A stretch of DNA of 64,000 nucleotides from Brucella tritici (GCF_008932295.1 NZ_WBWA01000007.1:124001-188000), one strand, 5' to 3'; counted from the stretch's first letter, positions 46,124-55,685 are shown. Program-made: numbers and translations. Notes: generated by a model not told the origin, from the sequence alone.

Positions 46124-46197
46124 TGGATTGAATTTGACGTTTGATACCCGTCCGATATCAATCCCGTTCCAAACGTCAAATTCGAAAAATCCACTAG
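46120..46197. repeat. Palindromic repeat, family B copy
   Basis: 78 bp, bounded by CTAGTGGAT and ATCCACTAG, nearly identical to the reverse complement of 3662-3739. The flanking bases (ATTCATA) are shared too. Confidence 0.85.
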
Positions 46198-46318
46198 ATT
46201 CATAAAGTTACCAGTGCACGATCTGGCCGCCGCGAAACGGCTTTCGGAAGACGCTCCAAGGCATACCGGCTCGCCAGAACTCGATACTGATCAGCGAGCC
46301 GGCATGCTTGCCCGGCGA

Positions 46319-46837
46319 TCATCTCGCCTTGGCTTTCATGATTGCCAGTCCCTTGCTGATACGGTCACCGCGCAACAGCTTGGCTGCCTCATCGGTCGAG
46401 CGTGGGGGATTGTTGCGGAAGACATACCAACTGCCCCCCAGCGAGCGCTTCTGATAGATGACGCCGTCTTGTTCGCGGTGGAGGAAGCAGGTCGTATCGC
46501 TGCTGCTCCCCGTCTTGCTGACCCAATAGGCCTGAAGACAGAGCTTGCCGCTGTCGGTGGCATACCAGCGCCCCTGTGCATAGGACCAGACCCTGCCCTT
46601 CTGCGACCAGGCGATGAAACGATGCCTGTCGGCAGAGAAATAGCCACCACCATCCTTCCATTTCCATGTTCTGCCGGAATAAAGCGCCTCAAGCGCCTGG
46701 GCTGAGAGCGGTGACGCCGAAGCAGCCTTGATGGCAACCGGATCTTCGGTCTTCGGCTTCGGCGCCGCATCGGCAGCGCCTGCCAGAAGAAGCACGGACA
46801 GCGCCGCGCTGACGGTTCTCAAACGGATCGAAAACAT
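46319..46837 (-). CDS. DUF995 exported protein (ApsH2-like)
   Basis: 172-aa protein with a signal peptide (about 1-24) and a Trp/Tyr-rich DUF995 domain: LYSGRTWKWKDGGGYFS, RVWSYAQGRWYATDSGKLCLQA, and TCFLHREQDGVIYQKRSLGGSWYVFR. The repeated W/Y segments suggest a small beta fold. It is the last gene of the exopolysaccharide operon and resembles the other DUF995 gene at 47855. In the S. meliloti APS operon (as I recall it) two such genes flank the glycanase gene, as here. The function is unknown, perhaps polysaccharide binding or export help. Confidence 0.78.
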   Translation of the reverse strand: MFSIRLRTVSAALSVLLLAGAADAAPKPKTEDPVAIKAASASPLSAQALEALYSGRTWKWKDGGGYFSADRHRFIAWSQKGRVWSYAQGRWYATDSGKLCLQAYWVSKTGSSSDTTCFLHREQDGVIYQKRSLGGSWYVFRNNPPRSTDEAAKLLRGDRISKGLAIMKAKAR

Positions 46838-46898
46838 TGTCGTATTCCTGTTCAGACGTTAGAGCATGATTAAAATGGGACACATTCGCGTCTCCGGA

Positions 46899-47843
46899 TC
46901 AATCAAGCGGATGGTTCGCAACCCGCCAGTCGGGCCGCCCGACACCACGTGGCCACGGATAGACTTCGCGGTCATTGAAGTAGACAGCCGCTGTCAGTTT
47001 CGGGAATTCGGGCTGCGGCTTGTTGGTCTCCTGTGCCCAGGCGCGGACGTAGGTATCGCTTCCCTCATAGCCGAGCTCGGCGATGACAATCGGCTTCTTG
47101 AAACCCACAACCCGGTCATATCCGGGCTTTGCCCGTTCGACGAAGGTGGATGCGCGTCCGAGTTCCAGCATATCGTAGGTTTCGTAGCCGAACACCGACA
47201 GGCCGATGACATCGACATAGCCATCGCCTGGATAATAGGCCTCAAGCCCCTCTTCACCCTTCGGCGACCACATATATTTGGCGTGCGGCAGTGACTTGCG
47301 GCAGACGCTGACAACATGCTGATAGGCGCGGATATAACCCTCAGCCGGCCAGTAGGACCAGGTGAACTGGCCAGCCTTGTCGTCCATTTCCTGCGCCCAG
47401 CGAATGGTGACCGGGCTCTTCAGCTTGGAAGCAGCGGAGCAGACGGCAGCCATGTTTGAATCGTAGCGACCACGCACGATGCCGCTCAGCAGATCATCCG
47501 GCGCAACGCGCCAGTCGCGAGCCCATGACCAGGGTTCGATGGTGATCAGCAATTCGCGGCCCCGTTCCTGCGCATAGGCATCGGCGGTCGACAGGCTGGC
47601 CAGGTCCACATCTTCCCAGGGCAGGAACAGATGCTCGATGCGGGAATTGGGATCGTTGGTGAAATCCCCGTGCGGATCATAGGCCCCGAACGTGATGGAT
47701 TGCGGGGTTATGACCGGGCGCTTGTCATGGAACATGTTGCGCGTATCGACATTGGCGCCCGAGACACCGCTTGCCGCGTAAACAGCGGTTGAAAGCATCC
47801 CACCGCAAAGAATGGCCGTTGCTATTTTATATGAGGTTTTCAT
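46899..47843 (-). CDS. GH26-like exported endoglycanase (ApsE-like)
   Basis: 314-aa secreted protein (signal peptide about 1-23) with a TIM-barrel glycosidase pattern close to GH26 beta-mannanases and related endoglycanases. Candidate acid/base Glu is in IRWAQEMDD and the nucleophile Glu in IVIAELGYEG; VDVIGLSVFGYETYD and AAVYFNDREVYPW are other barrel strands. It probably trims or shapes the polymer made by the adjacent synthase. Gaps to the flanking DUF995 genes are 11 and 61 bp, which supports one operon. Confidence 0.8.
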   Translation of the reverse strand: MKTSYKIATAILCGGMLSTAVYAASGVSGANVDTRNMFHDKRPVITPQSITFGAYDPHGDFTNDPNSRIEHLFLPWEDVDLASLSTADAYAQERGRELLITIEPWSWARDWRVAPDDLLSGIVRGRYDSNMAAVCSAASKLKSPVTIRWAQEMDDKAGQFTWSYWPAEGYIRAYQHVVSVCRKSLPHAKYMWSPKGEEGLEAYYPGDGYVDVIGLSVFGYETYDMLELGRASTFVERAKPGYDRVVGFKKPIVIAELGYEGSDTYVRAWAQETNKPQPEFPKLTAAVYFNDREVYPWPRGVGRPDWRVANHPLD

Positions 47844-47854
47844 CGCCGCCTCCT

Positions 47855-48424
47855 TTATTGCGTTGGCGATTGCGCGACGGGCAGCGCCAGATTCAGCGCT
47901 TCCGTTTTTGGCGTTATTGTTTCGATGGAGACGAGCTTGCGCGCTTCGTCATCCTTGTTTCCGCCAGCATGGCGGAAGATATACCAGACACCGTCCGGCT
48001 CGCGTTTCTGATAGATCGTCCCATCGGCAATGCGGTGGGAGAAACAGGTCTTGTTCGGGAAGACGCCCTGATCCAGATGCCATTTCGCATCGAAGCACAT
48101 CTGGCCCGACCAGGTGATCCGCCAGCGGCCTTCAGCCCAGGCCTTACCCTTGTCGCCATCGACGCGGGCTGTGAAACGGCGGTTCTGGCTTTCCATCCGG
48201 CCAGCGCCATCGGCCCACTGCCAGTTCTTGTCGCGATAGAGCACGTAAAGCTCTGCGGGTGTCATCACACGGGCGCCCTCGGGCAAACCATCCGCTGTAG
48301 CCGTTGCTGCACCGGCTGGCGTGCCGAGCCCGGCCAGCAGGACAAAGAGTGTGAGAACGCCTCTGCTCCTGTCCGTGCGCCAGCCATACCGGGACCGTTG
48401 GCCTTCAAACATCGAATGTTTCAT
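47855..48424 (-). CDS. DUF995 exported protein (ApsH1-like)
   Basis: 189-aa protein with a basic N-terminus, a hydrophobic signal (about 22-40) and a DUF995 domain: LYVLYRDKNWQWADGAGRME, AWAEGRWRITWSGQMCF, TCFSHRIADGTIYQKREPDGVWYIFR. It is paralogous to the product of 46319-46837. The ATG follows GGAGGTTCAA and overlaps the end of the UDP-glucose dehydrogenase gene by 20 bp, so translation is coupled. The function is not known. Confidence 0.78.
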   Translation of the reverse strand: MKHSMFEGQRSRYGWRTDRSRGVLTLFVLLAGLGTPAGAATATADGLPEGARVMTPAELYVLYRDKNWQWADGAGRMESQNRRFTARVDGDKGKAWAEGRWRITWSGQMCFDAKWHLDQGVFPNKTCFSHRIADGTIYQKREPDGVWYIFRHAGGNKDDEARKLVSIETITPKTEALNLALPVAQSPTQ

Positions 48425-49841
48425 TTGAACCTCCCACGACCTTCAGGTTGCGCGCACCCGCCAAGGGTTCTTGCGATTGACGGATGCGCGCGTGCGGCAG
48501 AACGTTTGTTGGTCTTGTTTCCTGCCGCTGTTGAACGGGACGACCGATTGTCGAAATCCGGAAGCCCTGATTCTCGGCAATCGCCGGTGAAAAGACATTG
48601 CGCAGATCGACGAGCACCGCGTCCTGCATGACCTGTTTCATCCGAACGAGATCAAGCTTGCGAATGCTGTCCCATTCGGTCACGACCACCGCCGCATCGG
48701 CTGTGTTCAGACATTCATAGGGGTCGTCACAAAACTCGACATCGCTGAGAAGACCGCGCGCATTCTCCATTCCTGCCGGATCAAAGGCCCGAATTCTGGC
48801 GCCGAAACGCTGCAAGGTTTCGATAAGCGGAACGGACGGTGCGTCACGCATATCGTCCGTATCGGGTTTGAATGTCAGACCGAGAACGGCAATCGTCCGG
48901 CCTTCGACACTACCGCAGAGCGCATCCAGAACCTTCAGCGCCATGCGACGCTTGCGCGCTTCATTGACGGTAACCGTTTCCTCGACCAGCCGCAGGGCGA
49001 CCCCGTGATCCTGGGCAGTGCGCAACAGCGCTATCGTATCCTTTGGGAAGCAGGAACCACCATAGCCCGGCCCCGCATTGAGAAAGCTGGTGCCGATGCG
49101 CTTGTCCAGCCCCATGCCAAGCGCCAGCTCGGTGACATCGCTGCCGACTTCCTCGCACAGATCCGCCAGTTCATTGATGAAGGTGATCTTGGTGGCGAGA
49201 AAAGCGTTGGCCGCATATTTTATCAGCTCCGATGTCCGGCGCTGCGTAATCACGATCGGCGTCTTTCCAGCTTCAAGCGGCGGAGCATAAAGGGCGACAA
49301 GCACGGAACGCGCGCGCTCGTCCTCCACCCCGATGACGACGCGATCGGGCTCAAGAAAATCGCGGATAGCCACACCCTCGCGCAGGAATTCCGGATTAGA
49401 CGCAACGGAGAATGTGCCGGGTCGGCGAACCGAGCCGATGATCTTTTGCACCACATCGCCAGTGCCGACCGGAACGGTGGACTTGACCACGACGACGCTA
49501 TAGTCGTCGATCAATGGCGCAAGCTCGCGGGCGGCCATGTAGACAAAGGACAGGTCCGCATCGCCGTGTCCGGCACGCGCTGGTGTACCGACTGCGATGA
49601 AGACAAGCTCCGCGCCCCTGACCGCTTCCGCCAGATTGGTCGTGAAGCTAAGCCGGCCAAAGGCGAAGTTGCGTTCCACCAACTCATCCAGCCCCGGCTC
49701 GTATATCGGCACAATGCCGCGCTCCAGCCGGGCGATCTTCTGGGCGTCCTTGTCGACACAGACGACCTCGTGTCCCCATGCTGCGAAACACGTGCCACTG
49801 ACCAATCCGACATATCCCGTACCGATAACAGCGATCTTCAT
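48405..49841 (-). CDS. ugd: UDP-glucose 6-dehydrogenase
   Basis: 478-aa enzyme oxidising UDP-glucose to UDP-glucuronate with 2 NAD+. Features: GTGYVGLVSG (N-terminal Rossmann), NPEFLREG, the catalytic Cys in GPGYGGSCFPKD, and GLTFKPDTDDMRDAPS. The C-terminal tail of about 40 residues beyond the domain is Arg/Gln-rich and unusual for the family. It supplies the substrate of UDP-xylose synthase in the same operon. Including ugd makes the operon self-sufficient from UDP-glucose. Confidence 0.95.
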   Translation of the reverse strand: MKIAVIGTGYVGLVSGTCFAAWGHEVVCVDKDAQKIARLERGIVPIYEPGLDELVERNFAFGRLSFTTNLAEAVRGAELVFIAVGTPARAGHGDADLSFVYMAARELAPLIDDYSVVVVKSTVPVGTGDVVQKIIGSVRRPGTFSVASNPEFLREGVAIRDFLEPDRVVIGVEDERARSVLVALYAPPLEAGKTPIVITQRRTSELIKYAANAFLATKITFINELADLCEEVGSDVTELALGMGLDKRIGTSFLNAGPGYGGSCFPKDTIALLRTAQDHGVALRLVEETVTVNEARKRRMALKVLDALCGSVEGRTIAVLGLTFKPDTDDMRDAPSVPLIETLQRFGARIRAFDPAGMENARGLLSDVEFCDDPYECLNTADAAVVVTEWDSIRKLDLVRMKQVMQDAVLVDLRNVFSPAIAENQGFRISTIGRPVQQRQETRPTNVLPHARIRQSQEPLAGARNLKVVGGSNETFDV

Positions 49842-49861
49842 AATCGTCGCGCCTCTTTCGC

Positions 49862-51712
49862 CTAGTTCTCTGTGCTGGCAGCATCCGTGCGCCAGCGTGG
49901 ATTGAAAATTGTCCGGTGGAGATCGCGTCCGCCTACACCGGCACCGGCGACCGAGAAGCGATCGTCAAATATCGTGAAGCTTTTCGTGCCCCAGCTCAGT
50001 GCCTCGATGCCGTCGCGTCCGCGTTCAACAGTCGTGAAGCCGGTCAGCGCGACCAGCGCCGTAAAACTGCATGCCAACACCGGTCGATAGAGGCGGCTCG
50101 TCATCCGCACCCGATTTTCGCGGGTGTGCTGGATCACGATCATCGCCATCAGGAACAGGTAGGAACACGCATTGACGATGGCGAAAATGAAGAAGCCCCG
50201 CGTTTCATGAGCATCCCTGACGACGAGCACCGGCAGGATGGAGAGACCGGAGATCAGCGCATAGGGAGCGATCACCCGCAACGGGACCGGATCGACTTCG
50301 GATGAGCCCTTCGGCGTGACACGAAAATCGACAAAGGAACCGGTCAGCCAGTCGCGGAAGGCTGCGAAGGTGCCAGCCAGAGCCCAGGGCCACCGCGCCA
50401 GCAGGAACAGTATCGCTTCCCAGCTGAAAATCCTGCCGTCGACCGGACGGAACGTCTTGCTGGACCGCCACCAGAATGCCAGCACCAGGGTCACGAGCGA
50501 GAGCGGCAGGAAGTGCATCAGGAAGGCAGGATAGGTAACGCTGACGAAATTATCGCCATAAGCCAAAATGACTATCGGCAGAACGAATGCCAGCGCCAGA
50601 AAGAATGCATAGAGCGGATACCAGAGCTGCGAGAAGAGGAACTGGAGCTTCAGGCGCAGCGGCAGCCGCCCAATCAGCTTCGGCGTATATTGCAGCAGGA
50701 TCATCACAAGGCTGCGCGACCACTGGAATTCCTGCGTCACGAGATCGGCGAAGGTGCGCGGGCCGTCGCCATGGGCGATGGCGTCCAGCGCATGGACACC
50801 ACGCCAGCCATGCGCGTTCATGAACAGGGTCGTGGAATGATCTTCGGCCAGTTCTGGCCCGAGACCGCCGATTTCCTTCAACGCTGCCGTGCGCACCGCA
50901 TAATGGGAGCCGATGCAGAGCGGGGCAAAGCCGCCATTGTAACCGGCCTGCAGCGAGCCATGCATGCTGGCTTCCACATAGAGACGTCCGCGCGCCGACC
51001 AGCTTTCATGCGCATTGCGATCACAAATGCTCGGTGCGGAAACATAGCCGATAGCCGGATCGGCAAAAGGCCGCAGGATATTGAAGAGATAGCCCGGTTC
51101 AGGCACATGGTCGGCGTCGAGCTGCGAGACGAAATCATAGCGCTCATAGCCATAGTGATCGTAGAAGAAAGCAAGATTGCCTTCCTTGCACCGGGTACGG
51201 CGCGGCCAGGTCTGCCGATGATAGTCGGCGCGGCCCTTGCGCGTGGAAACGAACACACCATTCTCACGACACCAGGCAAGCGTCGAGGGCGAAGGGTCCT
51301 CATCGGCAAGCCAGGTATCGTGCGGCACATCCTGCGCCAGCATGGCGCGCAATGTTTCAGCCACCACCTCGAAGGGCTCTGACGGAGCCTTGGTGACGAC
51401 CATGGCGACGCGGCTTCCGGCAGGAATGCGAAGCGGGCCGGTCGGGCGCGCTGCGTGGAAGAAAACCGTGATGAAGTAAAGCGGCAGGATCGTGATCCAT
51501 GCCAGGAGTGCCGTCACCAGAATGGAGCCGAGCAGATGATTGTGCTTTGCGCTGATGAACCACCATTGCCAGAAATAGGCGAGGGCGAGGGCCCACAGGA
51601 CGATGCCCACCACATATTCCACCCGCTTGCGGCCAGTGAAGATGGGCGCCAGCAATGGTACCATTTCGCCTGTATCGCCATCAATGGCTGGATGAAGTTC
51701 GCGCCGTGTCAT
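49862..51712 (-). CDS. Cellulose-synthase-like family 2 glycosyltransferase (ApsS-like)
   Basis: 616-aa inner-membrane processive glycosyltransferase. Two N-terminal helices precede the GT-A catalytic domain with LADEDPSPS, the DxD motif QLDADHV, AEDHST (general base Asp) and QEFQWSRS, which stands where BcsA has QxxRW with Gln in place of Arg. At least six membrane helices follow and form the export channel. The C-terminus lacks a PilZ domain, so c-di-GMP control would have to act through the regulator. It is coupled to the epimerase gene by a 4-bp overlap. The product is predicted to be a pentose- or hexose-containing exopolysaccharide. Confidence 0.88.
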   Translation of the reverse strand: MTRRELHPAIDGDTGEMVPLLAPIFTGRKRVEYVVGIVLWALALAYFWQWWFISAKHNHLLGSILVTALLAWITILPLYFITVFFHAARPTGPLRIPAGSRVAMVVTKAPSEPFEVVAETLRAMLAQDVPHDTWLADEDPSPSTLAWCRENGVFVSTRKGRADYHRQTWPRRTRCKEGNLAFFYDHYGYERYDFVSQLDADHVPEPGYLFNILRPFADPAIGYVSAPSICDRNAHESWSARGRLYVEASMHGSLQAGYNGGFAPLCIGSHYAVRTAALKEIGGLGPELAEDHSTTLFMNAHGWRGVHALDAIAHGDGPRTFADLVTQEFQWSRSLVMILLQYTPKLIGRLPLRLKLQFLFSQLWYPLYAFFLALAFVLPIVILAYGDNFVSVTYPAFLMHFLPLSLVTLVLAFWWRSSKTFRPVDGRIFSWEAILFLLARWPWALAGTFAAFRDWLTGSFVDFRVTPKGSSEVDPVPLRVIAPYALISGLSILPVLVVRDAHETRGFFIFAIVNACSYLFLMAMIVIQHTRENRVRMTSRLYRPVLACSFTALVALTGFTTVERGRDGIEALSWGTKSFTIFDDRFSVAGAGVGGRDLHRTIFNPRWRTDAASTEN

Positions 51713-52695
51713 GTCCGCATCTCCAGACCAAAGAAGGGCGCAGCCGTGCGAATGATCGTGTCGAGATCGGAATGGAGCGTGCGAAAGCCAAGCTTTGCAG
51801 CCGCTTCAGCCGGATCGGCATAAAGCACCGGCGGATCGCCTGCCCGGCGCGCACGCATTTCGACAGGCACCGTGCGTCCGGTCAGCCGGTCTATCGCATC
51901 CACGATTTCCTTGATGGATGTTCCGCGCCCGGTTCCCAGATTAAGGACCAGATTGCCGCCGCCATTCAGAAGATGCTCGACTGCAAGCACATGTGCCCGC
52001 GCCAGATCGACCACATGAATATAGTCGCGGATGCAGGTGCCATCCGGCGTTTCGTAGTCGTCGCCGTAGACTTCCAGATAATCCGCCATGCCCGCCGCAG
52101 CCAGCATAGCGCGCGGTATCAGATGGGTTTCGGGATCGTGCTTTTCGCCCAGTTCGCCATCCAGATCGGCACCGCAGGCATTGAAGTAGCGCAGCGCCGC
52201 ATAGGGCATGCCATAGGCTGACGAATAGTCGGCCAGCATATGTTCCGCGATCAGCTTTGTGCGGCCATAAGGATTGATCGGATTCTGCGTTTCGCCTTCG
52301 CGGATTGGCAGCACATCCGGAATGCCGTAAGTGGCGCAGCTCGATGAGAAAATGATCGGGCGTCCGCCTGTCAGGCGGCTGGCCTCCAGAACAGACTGGA
52401 TGCCGCCGACATTGTTGCGATAATATTTTGCGGGATCCGTGACGGATTCCCCCACATAGGCCGAGGCCGCAAAGTGGATGATGGCTGCCGGATCAAATAT
52501 CCGGATGGCAGCGATAAGCTGCTCCTGCGAAAGCGTGTCGCCCTCGACAAACTCGCCCCAGCGCACGGAAGACCGGTGACCCGTCGACAGGTTGTCATAG
52601 ACGACCGGCGAAAATCCACTTCCGTGCAAAAGCTTGGCCGTATGGCTGCCAATGAAGCCGGCGCCACCGGTGACGAGTATGGTCCGCCGTGTCAT
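51709..52695 (-). CDS. uxe: UDP-xylose or UDP-glucose 4-epimerase (Uxe/GalE-type)
   Basis: 328-aa short-chain dehydrogenase-family sugar epimerase. [17 protein letters not shown] (catalytic Ser/Thr), YGRTK (YxxxK) and LNLGTGRG are visible. By sequence it could be GalE (UDP-Gal/UDP-Glc) or Uxe (UDP-Xyl/UDP-L-Ara). The direct 4-bp overlap with UDP-xylose synthase favours Uxe, giving UDP-arabinose as in S. meliloti. It shares a 4-bp overlap with the synthase gene downstream. Confidence 0.85.
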   Translation of the reverse strand: MTRRTILVTGGAGFIGSHTAKLLHGSGFSPVVYDNLSTGHRSSVRWGEFVEGDTLSQEQLIAAIRIFDPAAIIHFAASAYVGESVTDPAKYYRNNVGGIQSVLEASRLTGGRPIIFSSSCATYGIPDVLPIREGETQNPINPYGRTKLIAEHMLADYSSAYGMPYAALRYFNACGADLDGELGEKHDPETHLIPRAMLAAAGMADYLEVYGDDYETPDGTCIRDYIHVVDLARAHVLAVEHLLNGGGNLVLNLGTGRGTSIKEIVDAIDRLTGRTVPVEMRARRAGDPPVLYADPAEAAAKLGFRTLHSDLDTIIRTAAPFFGLEMRT

Positions 52696-53702
52696 CTCGC
52701 CACCTCGAAGAGTTCGCCCGATGGCCTGACCAACTGGCGTTCGAAATAGGCAATCGTCTGCTTCAGTCCTTCGGCCAGCGCAATTTGCGGCTCCCAGCCA
52801 AGCTCGCGCTTGGCGAGCATGATGTCCGGGCGCCGCTGGCGCGGATCATCGGTGGGCAGAGGACGATAGACGATGCGCGAGGATGAATTTGTCAGTGCAA
52901 TGATCTGCTCGGCCAGTTCACGCACGGTGAACTCGCCCGGATTGCCGATATTGACAGGCTTCTGAACCTGGCTGTTCATCAGCCGGCTGAAGCCTTCGAT
53001 CAGGTCATCGACATAGCAGAAAGAACGGGTCTGGGAACCATCGCCATAGATGGTGATGTCTTCACGCTTGAGCGCCTGAACGATGAAGTTCGACACGACA
53101 CGGCCATCGTCGGGCCGCATGCGCGGGCCATAGGTATTGAAGATGCGCACGATACGGATATCGACGCCATACTGCTTGTGAAAATCGTAGAACAGCGTTT
53201 CGGCGGAGCGCTTGCCTTCATCATAGCAGGACCGGGGGCCGAACGAGTTCACATTGCCCCAATAGGCTTCCGGCTGCGGATGTGTTTGCGGGTCGCCATA
53301 CACTTCCGATGTCGAAGCCTGAAATATCCGTGCCTGATAATGCGCTGCAAGCTCGAGCAGATTGAGCGAGCCAATAACGCTCGTCTTCATCGTATGCACC
53401 GGATCAGCCTGATAATGCGGCGGCGATGCGGGACATGCGAGATTATAAATCTCGTCTACCGGCAGATCAATCGGGTTAACGATATCATGGCGCACGAAGC
53501 TGAACGTGTCGTAACGCAGGAGATTGCGCAGGTTCTCAAGCCGCCCCGTCGAAAAATTATCGACGCAAATGACGAAGTTTCCTTCGTTCAAAAGACGTTC
53601 GCAAAGATGAGAGCCAAGAAATCCGGCACCGCCCGCTACCAGAATGCGCCGTGTTGACATGCGCTCTGCAGATATACCCGATGATCTGAAGTTTATACTC
53701 AC
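52692..53702 (-). CDS. uxs1: UDP-xylose synthase (UDP-glucuronate decarboxylase)
   Basis: 336-aa NAD+-dependent enzyme turning UDP-glucuronate into UDP-xylose and CO2. [10 protein letters not shown] (dinucleotide motif), STSEVYGDP and YDEGKR (YxxxK with the Uxs-type DEGKR run) are visible, and [10 protein letters not shown] and ETLFYDF are further family marks. GTG 53702 has GGAGG at ideal distance; ATG 53660 is a shorter option. It is the first gene of the exopolysaccharide operon, with a 357-bp upstream gap where a CuxR site would be expected. Confidence 0.92.
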   Translation of the reverse strand: MSINFRSSGISAERMSTRRILVAGGAGFLGSHLCERLLNEGNFVICVDNFSTGRLENLRNLLRYDTFSFVRHDIVNPIDLPVDEIYNLACPASPPHYQADPVHTMKTSVIGSLNLLELAAHYQARIFQASTSEVYGDPQTHPQPEAYWGNVNSFGPRSCYDEGKRSAETLFYDFHKQYGVDIRIVRIFNTYGPRMRPDDGRVVSNFIVQALKREDITIYGDGSQTRSFCYVDDLIEGFSRLMNSQVQKPVNIGNPGEFTVRELAEQIIALTNSSSRIVYRPLPTDDPRQRRPDIMLAKRELGWEPQIALAEGLKQTIAYFERQLVRPSGELFEVAR

Positions 53703-54020
53703 GAGAACCTCCAACGCTACTATTTCGCTTGCGCCATCTGGTAAAAAATCAAACAAATTCCTTCAACGCGCTCGAATAGAGGCGCGCCGGGCGGCGTTTT
53801 CCGATTGCTTTACTAGATGATTGAAGATAGCCGGGCTGAAGTCATGAGTCGTTAGCGTAGAATCCGGAAACTTATCCTTGCGTCCATTTTTGAAGTCTGG
53901 ACGGTTTCTTTTATCCGGAGCTTTTGCGCTGTCGTGAATGCGCCGTTTCGCGCCATGTTCCAGAGCATAATCCGACCGGAGTGAAACGAGGATCGATAGA
54001 TTATGCCTGAAATAGAAGAG
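53703..54020. other. Gene-free region upstream of the exopolysaccharide operon
   Basis: No gene is recognised. It must contain the promoter of the uxs1 operon and any CuxR binding site. AT-rich tracts such as TTTTTTACC (minus strand near 53745) are seen, but no clear inverted repeat was found. Confidence 0.4.
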
Positions 54021-54063
54021 TTAGAGTGCAGATCTGATTCAATCAGATCGAAACGCGCTCTAA
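54021..54063. repeat. TTAGAG...CTCTAA palindromic repeat
   Basis: TTAGAG/CTCTAA ends with inner arms GATCTGATT/AATCAGATC. The minus-strand TAG at its edge (54062-54060) is the stop codon of the GntR gene. Same behaviour as the repeats at 21188, 44178 and 46120. Confidence 0.8.
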
Positions 54064-54770
54064 CGCAGAATATCTGAAAGACGCTTCTGTTCTTTTTCGA
54101 CGCGCTCGAGATTGAGGCCCGCCAGAAGGTCGAGAATATGGGTCTTCATCAAGGCTGCGGCATCGTCGCTTCTGTGCTGTTCGATGGCATCGACCAGCGC
54201 GTGATGCGCGTCGCTCTGGCAGGTCGTCTCGCGCCGCTCCCAATAGAGAGAAATGATGAGCGAGGAACGCGGCAGGAGATCGTCGACGAAACCCGCCAGG
54301 ATCGAGTGTCCCGAAATCTCGGCCAGATGCGTGTGAAAAAGCGCTGACAGCATGATCGCCTCGCTGTCGCGCCCGGCATGAAGGGCCTCATGCTCGTCGT
54401 GGAGATGCTGCCGCAACTGCTTGACCTGCTGGGGCTCGACGACCTTTGCTGCGAGAGCCGCCACCTGCGGCTCGATCAGCAAGCGTGCCTCGAACACTTC
54501 GCGCGCTTCCTCGCGTGACGGCTCAGCCACGAAGGCACCGCGATTGGGTTCCAGCCGCACGAGCCTGTCATGGGCCAGCGCCTGCAGGGCAGAGCGCACG
54601 AAGGCGCGGCTGACGGAATAGATTGTCGCCAGTTCGTCCTCCGGCAGCTTGGTGCCCGGAAGCAGACGATGGCTTACAACCGCTTCGCGCAAGCCGTTAT
54701 AGACCGGAAGCCAGCGCGCATTTCCGCCGTTTTGGTCTGTCGTGTTGGTCGCAGCCAGGTTCATCGTCAT
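54060..54770 (-). CDS. GntR-family (FCD) regulator
   Basis: 236-aa regulator with winged HTH (LPGTKLPEDELATIYSVSRAFVRSAL, then RLEPNRGAFVAEPS) and an FCD helical domain containing FEARLLIEPQVAALAA and HHALVDAIEQHRSDDAAALMKTHI. ATG 54770 or 54764 is the likely start; a TTG at 54788 is the outer limit. A TGTCAACAAT motif lies about 97 bp upstream (54867-54877), and the same 10-mer precedes the ABC importer operon at 60476. The protein probably represses its own gene and that operon in response to the racemase or importer substrate. Confidence 0.87.
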   Translation of the reverse strand: MTMNLAATNTTDQNGGNARWLPVYNGLREAVVSHRLLPGTKLPEDELATIYSVSRAFVRSALQALAHDRLVRLEPNRGAFVAEPSREEAREVFEARLLIEPQVAALAAKVVEPQQVKQLRQHLHDEHEALHAGRDSEAIMLSALFHTHLAEISGHSILAGFVDDLLPRSSLIISLYWERRETTCQSDAHHALVDAIEQHRSDDAAALMKTHILDLLAGLNLERVEKEQKRLSDILR

Positions 54771-54866
54771 CCAATAGAAGCTGTTCAAAGGGTGAATGCG
54801 ATCAGGCGATACAGCATCCGCAAATCCGCTATTTATTCTCTTACATATCGAACATAGGTCCGGCGA

Positions 54867-54877
54867 GTGTCAACAAT
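54867..54877. promoter_or_regulatory. GTGTCAACAAT, candidate GntR operator (copy 1)
   Basis: Shares the 10-mer TGTCAACAAT with the palindrome at 60556-60567. Located between the racemase and GntR genes. Confidence 0.45.
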
Positions 54878-54953
54878 GTCGCGAGTTCTGATACACAAAC
54901 CCGATTGAAATCACCCGGACATCAGTTTTCCCGCCCAACTCCTGCGTGAATAG

Positions 54954-55685
54954 TCAGTTTCGGGGCGAAAAAGGTTCAAAAATACCTTGAAAGCCCTTCA
55001 CTCGCGGTGACTGATAGCCTCCCAGTTTGGAGGTCCGCAAGCCGAGCCCCACAAGGCTTTCGCACAGCTTCACCGCACAGGTTACGCCGTCGATGACCGG
55101 CAATCCATGCTCCCTTGAAAGGGAAGCGGCAAGGTCGGCCATGCCCGCGCAACCAAGCACGATGGCTTCGGCATGGTCTTCCCGGATGGCTTTTGCGATC
55201 TCGCTTGACACCTTGTTGCGTGCATCCGATCCCGGAATTTCGAGGTCGAGCACGGCCACGTCGCTGGCCCGCACACGGGCGCAGCGCGATATGAGACCAT
55301 AGCGCGAAAGATTGTGTTCGATGGCAGGAACCGAACGCGACAATGTGGTGACGACGCTGAACTTTCCGGCAATCAGGCTTGCCATGTGAAAGGCCGCCTC
55401 ACCGATACCGATCACCGGCATGGTTCCGGCGCAGCGTGCAGCATCAAGGCCAGTATCATCGAAACAGGCGATGACGCAGGCATCGGCGGTCGGGCGCTTC
55501 TGCATTTCCCCGATCATGCCGGGAATGGCAAAGACCTCATCGAAATATCCTTCGATGCTTGGCGGACCGTCAAGCGGATTGGTCGCGATGATTGTCGTAC
55601 CGGCACCAGCCACGCTGCGCGCGGCTTCACCGATCTTATGCGTCATCGATGCAGTCGTATTGGGGTTGATGACAAGTATTTCCAT
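54954..55685 (-). CDS. Asp/Glu/hydantoin racemase family protein (hydantoin or allantoin racemase type)
   Basis: 243-aa protein of the HyuE/HpxA branch. It starts ILVINPNTTASMT, and the two catalytic cysteines are in ACFDDTG and LGCAGM. The expected reaction is racemisation of a 5-substituted hydantoin or allantoin. It lies between a Liv-type importer and a GntR regulator, so the substrate is probably imported by that system. Aspartate or other cyclic amide racemisation is an alternative. GAAAAT precedes the ATG; no strong ribosome site. Confidence 0.83.
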   Translation of the reverse strand: MEILVINPNTTASMTHKIGEAARSVAGAGTTIIATNPLDGPPSIEGYFDEVFAIPGMIGEMQKRPTADACVIACFDDTGLDAARCAGTMPVIGIGEAAFHMASLIAGKFSVVTTLSRSVPAIEHNLSRYGLISRCARVRASDVAVLDLEIPGSDARNKVSSEIAKAIREDHAEAIVLGCAGMADLAASLSREHGLPVIDGVTCAVKLCESLVGLGLRTSKLGGYQSPRVKGFQGIFEPFSPRN

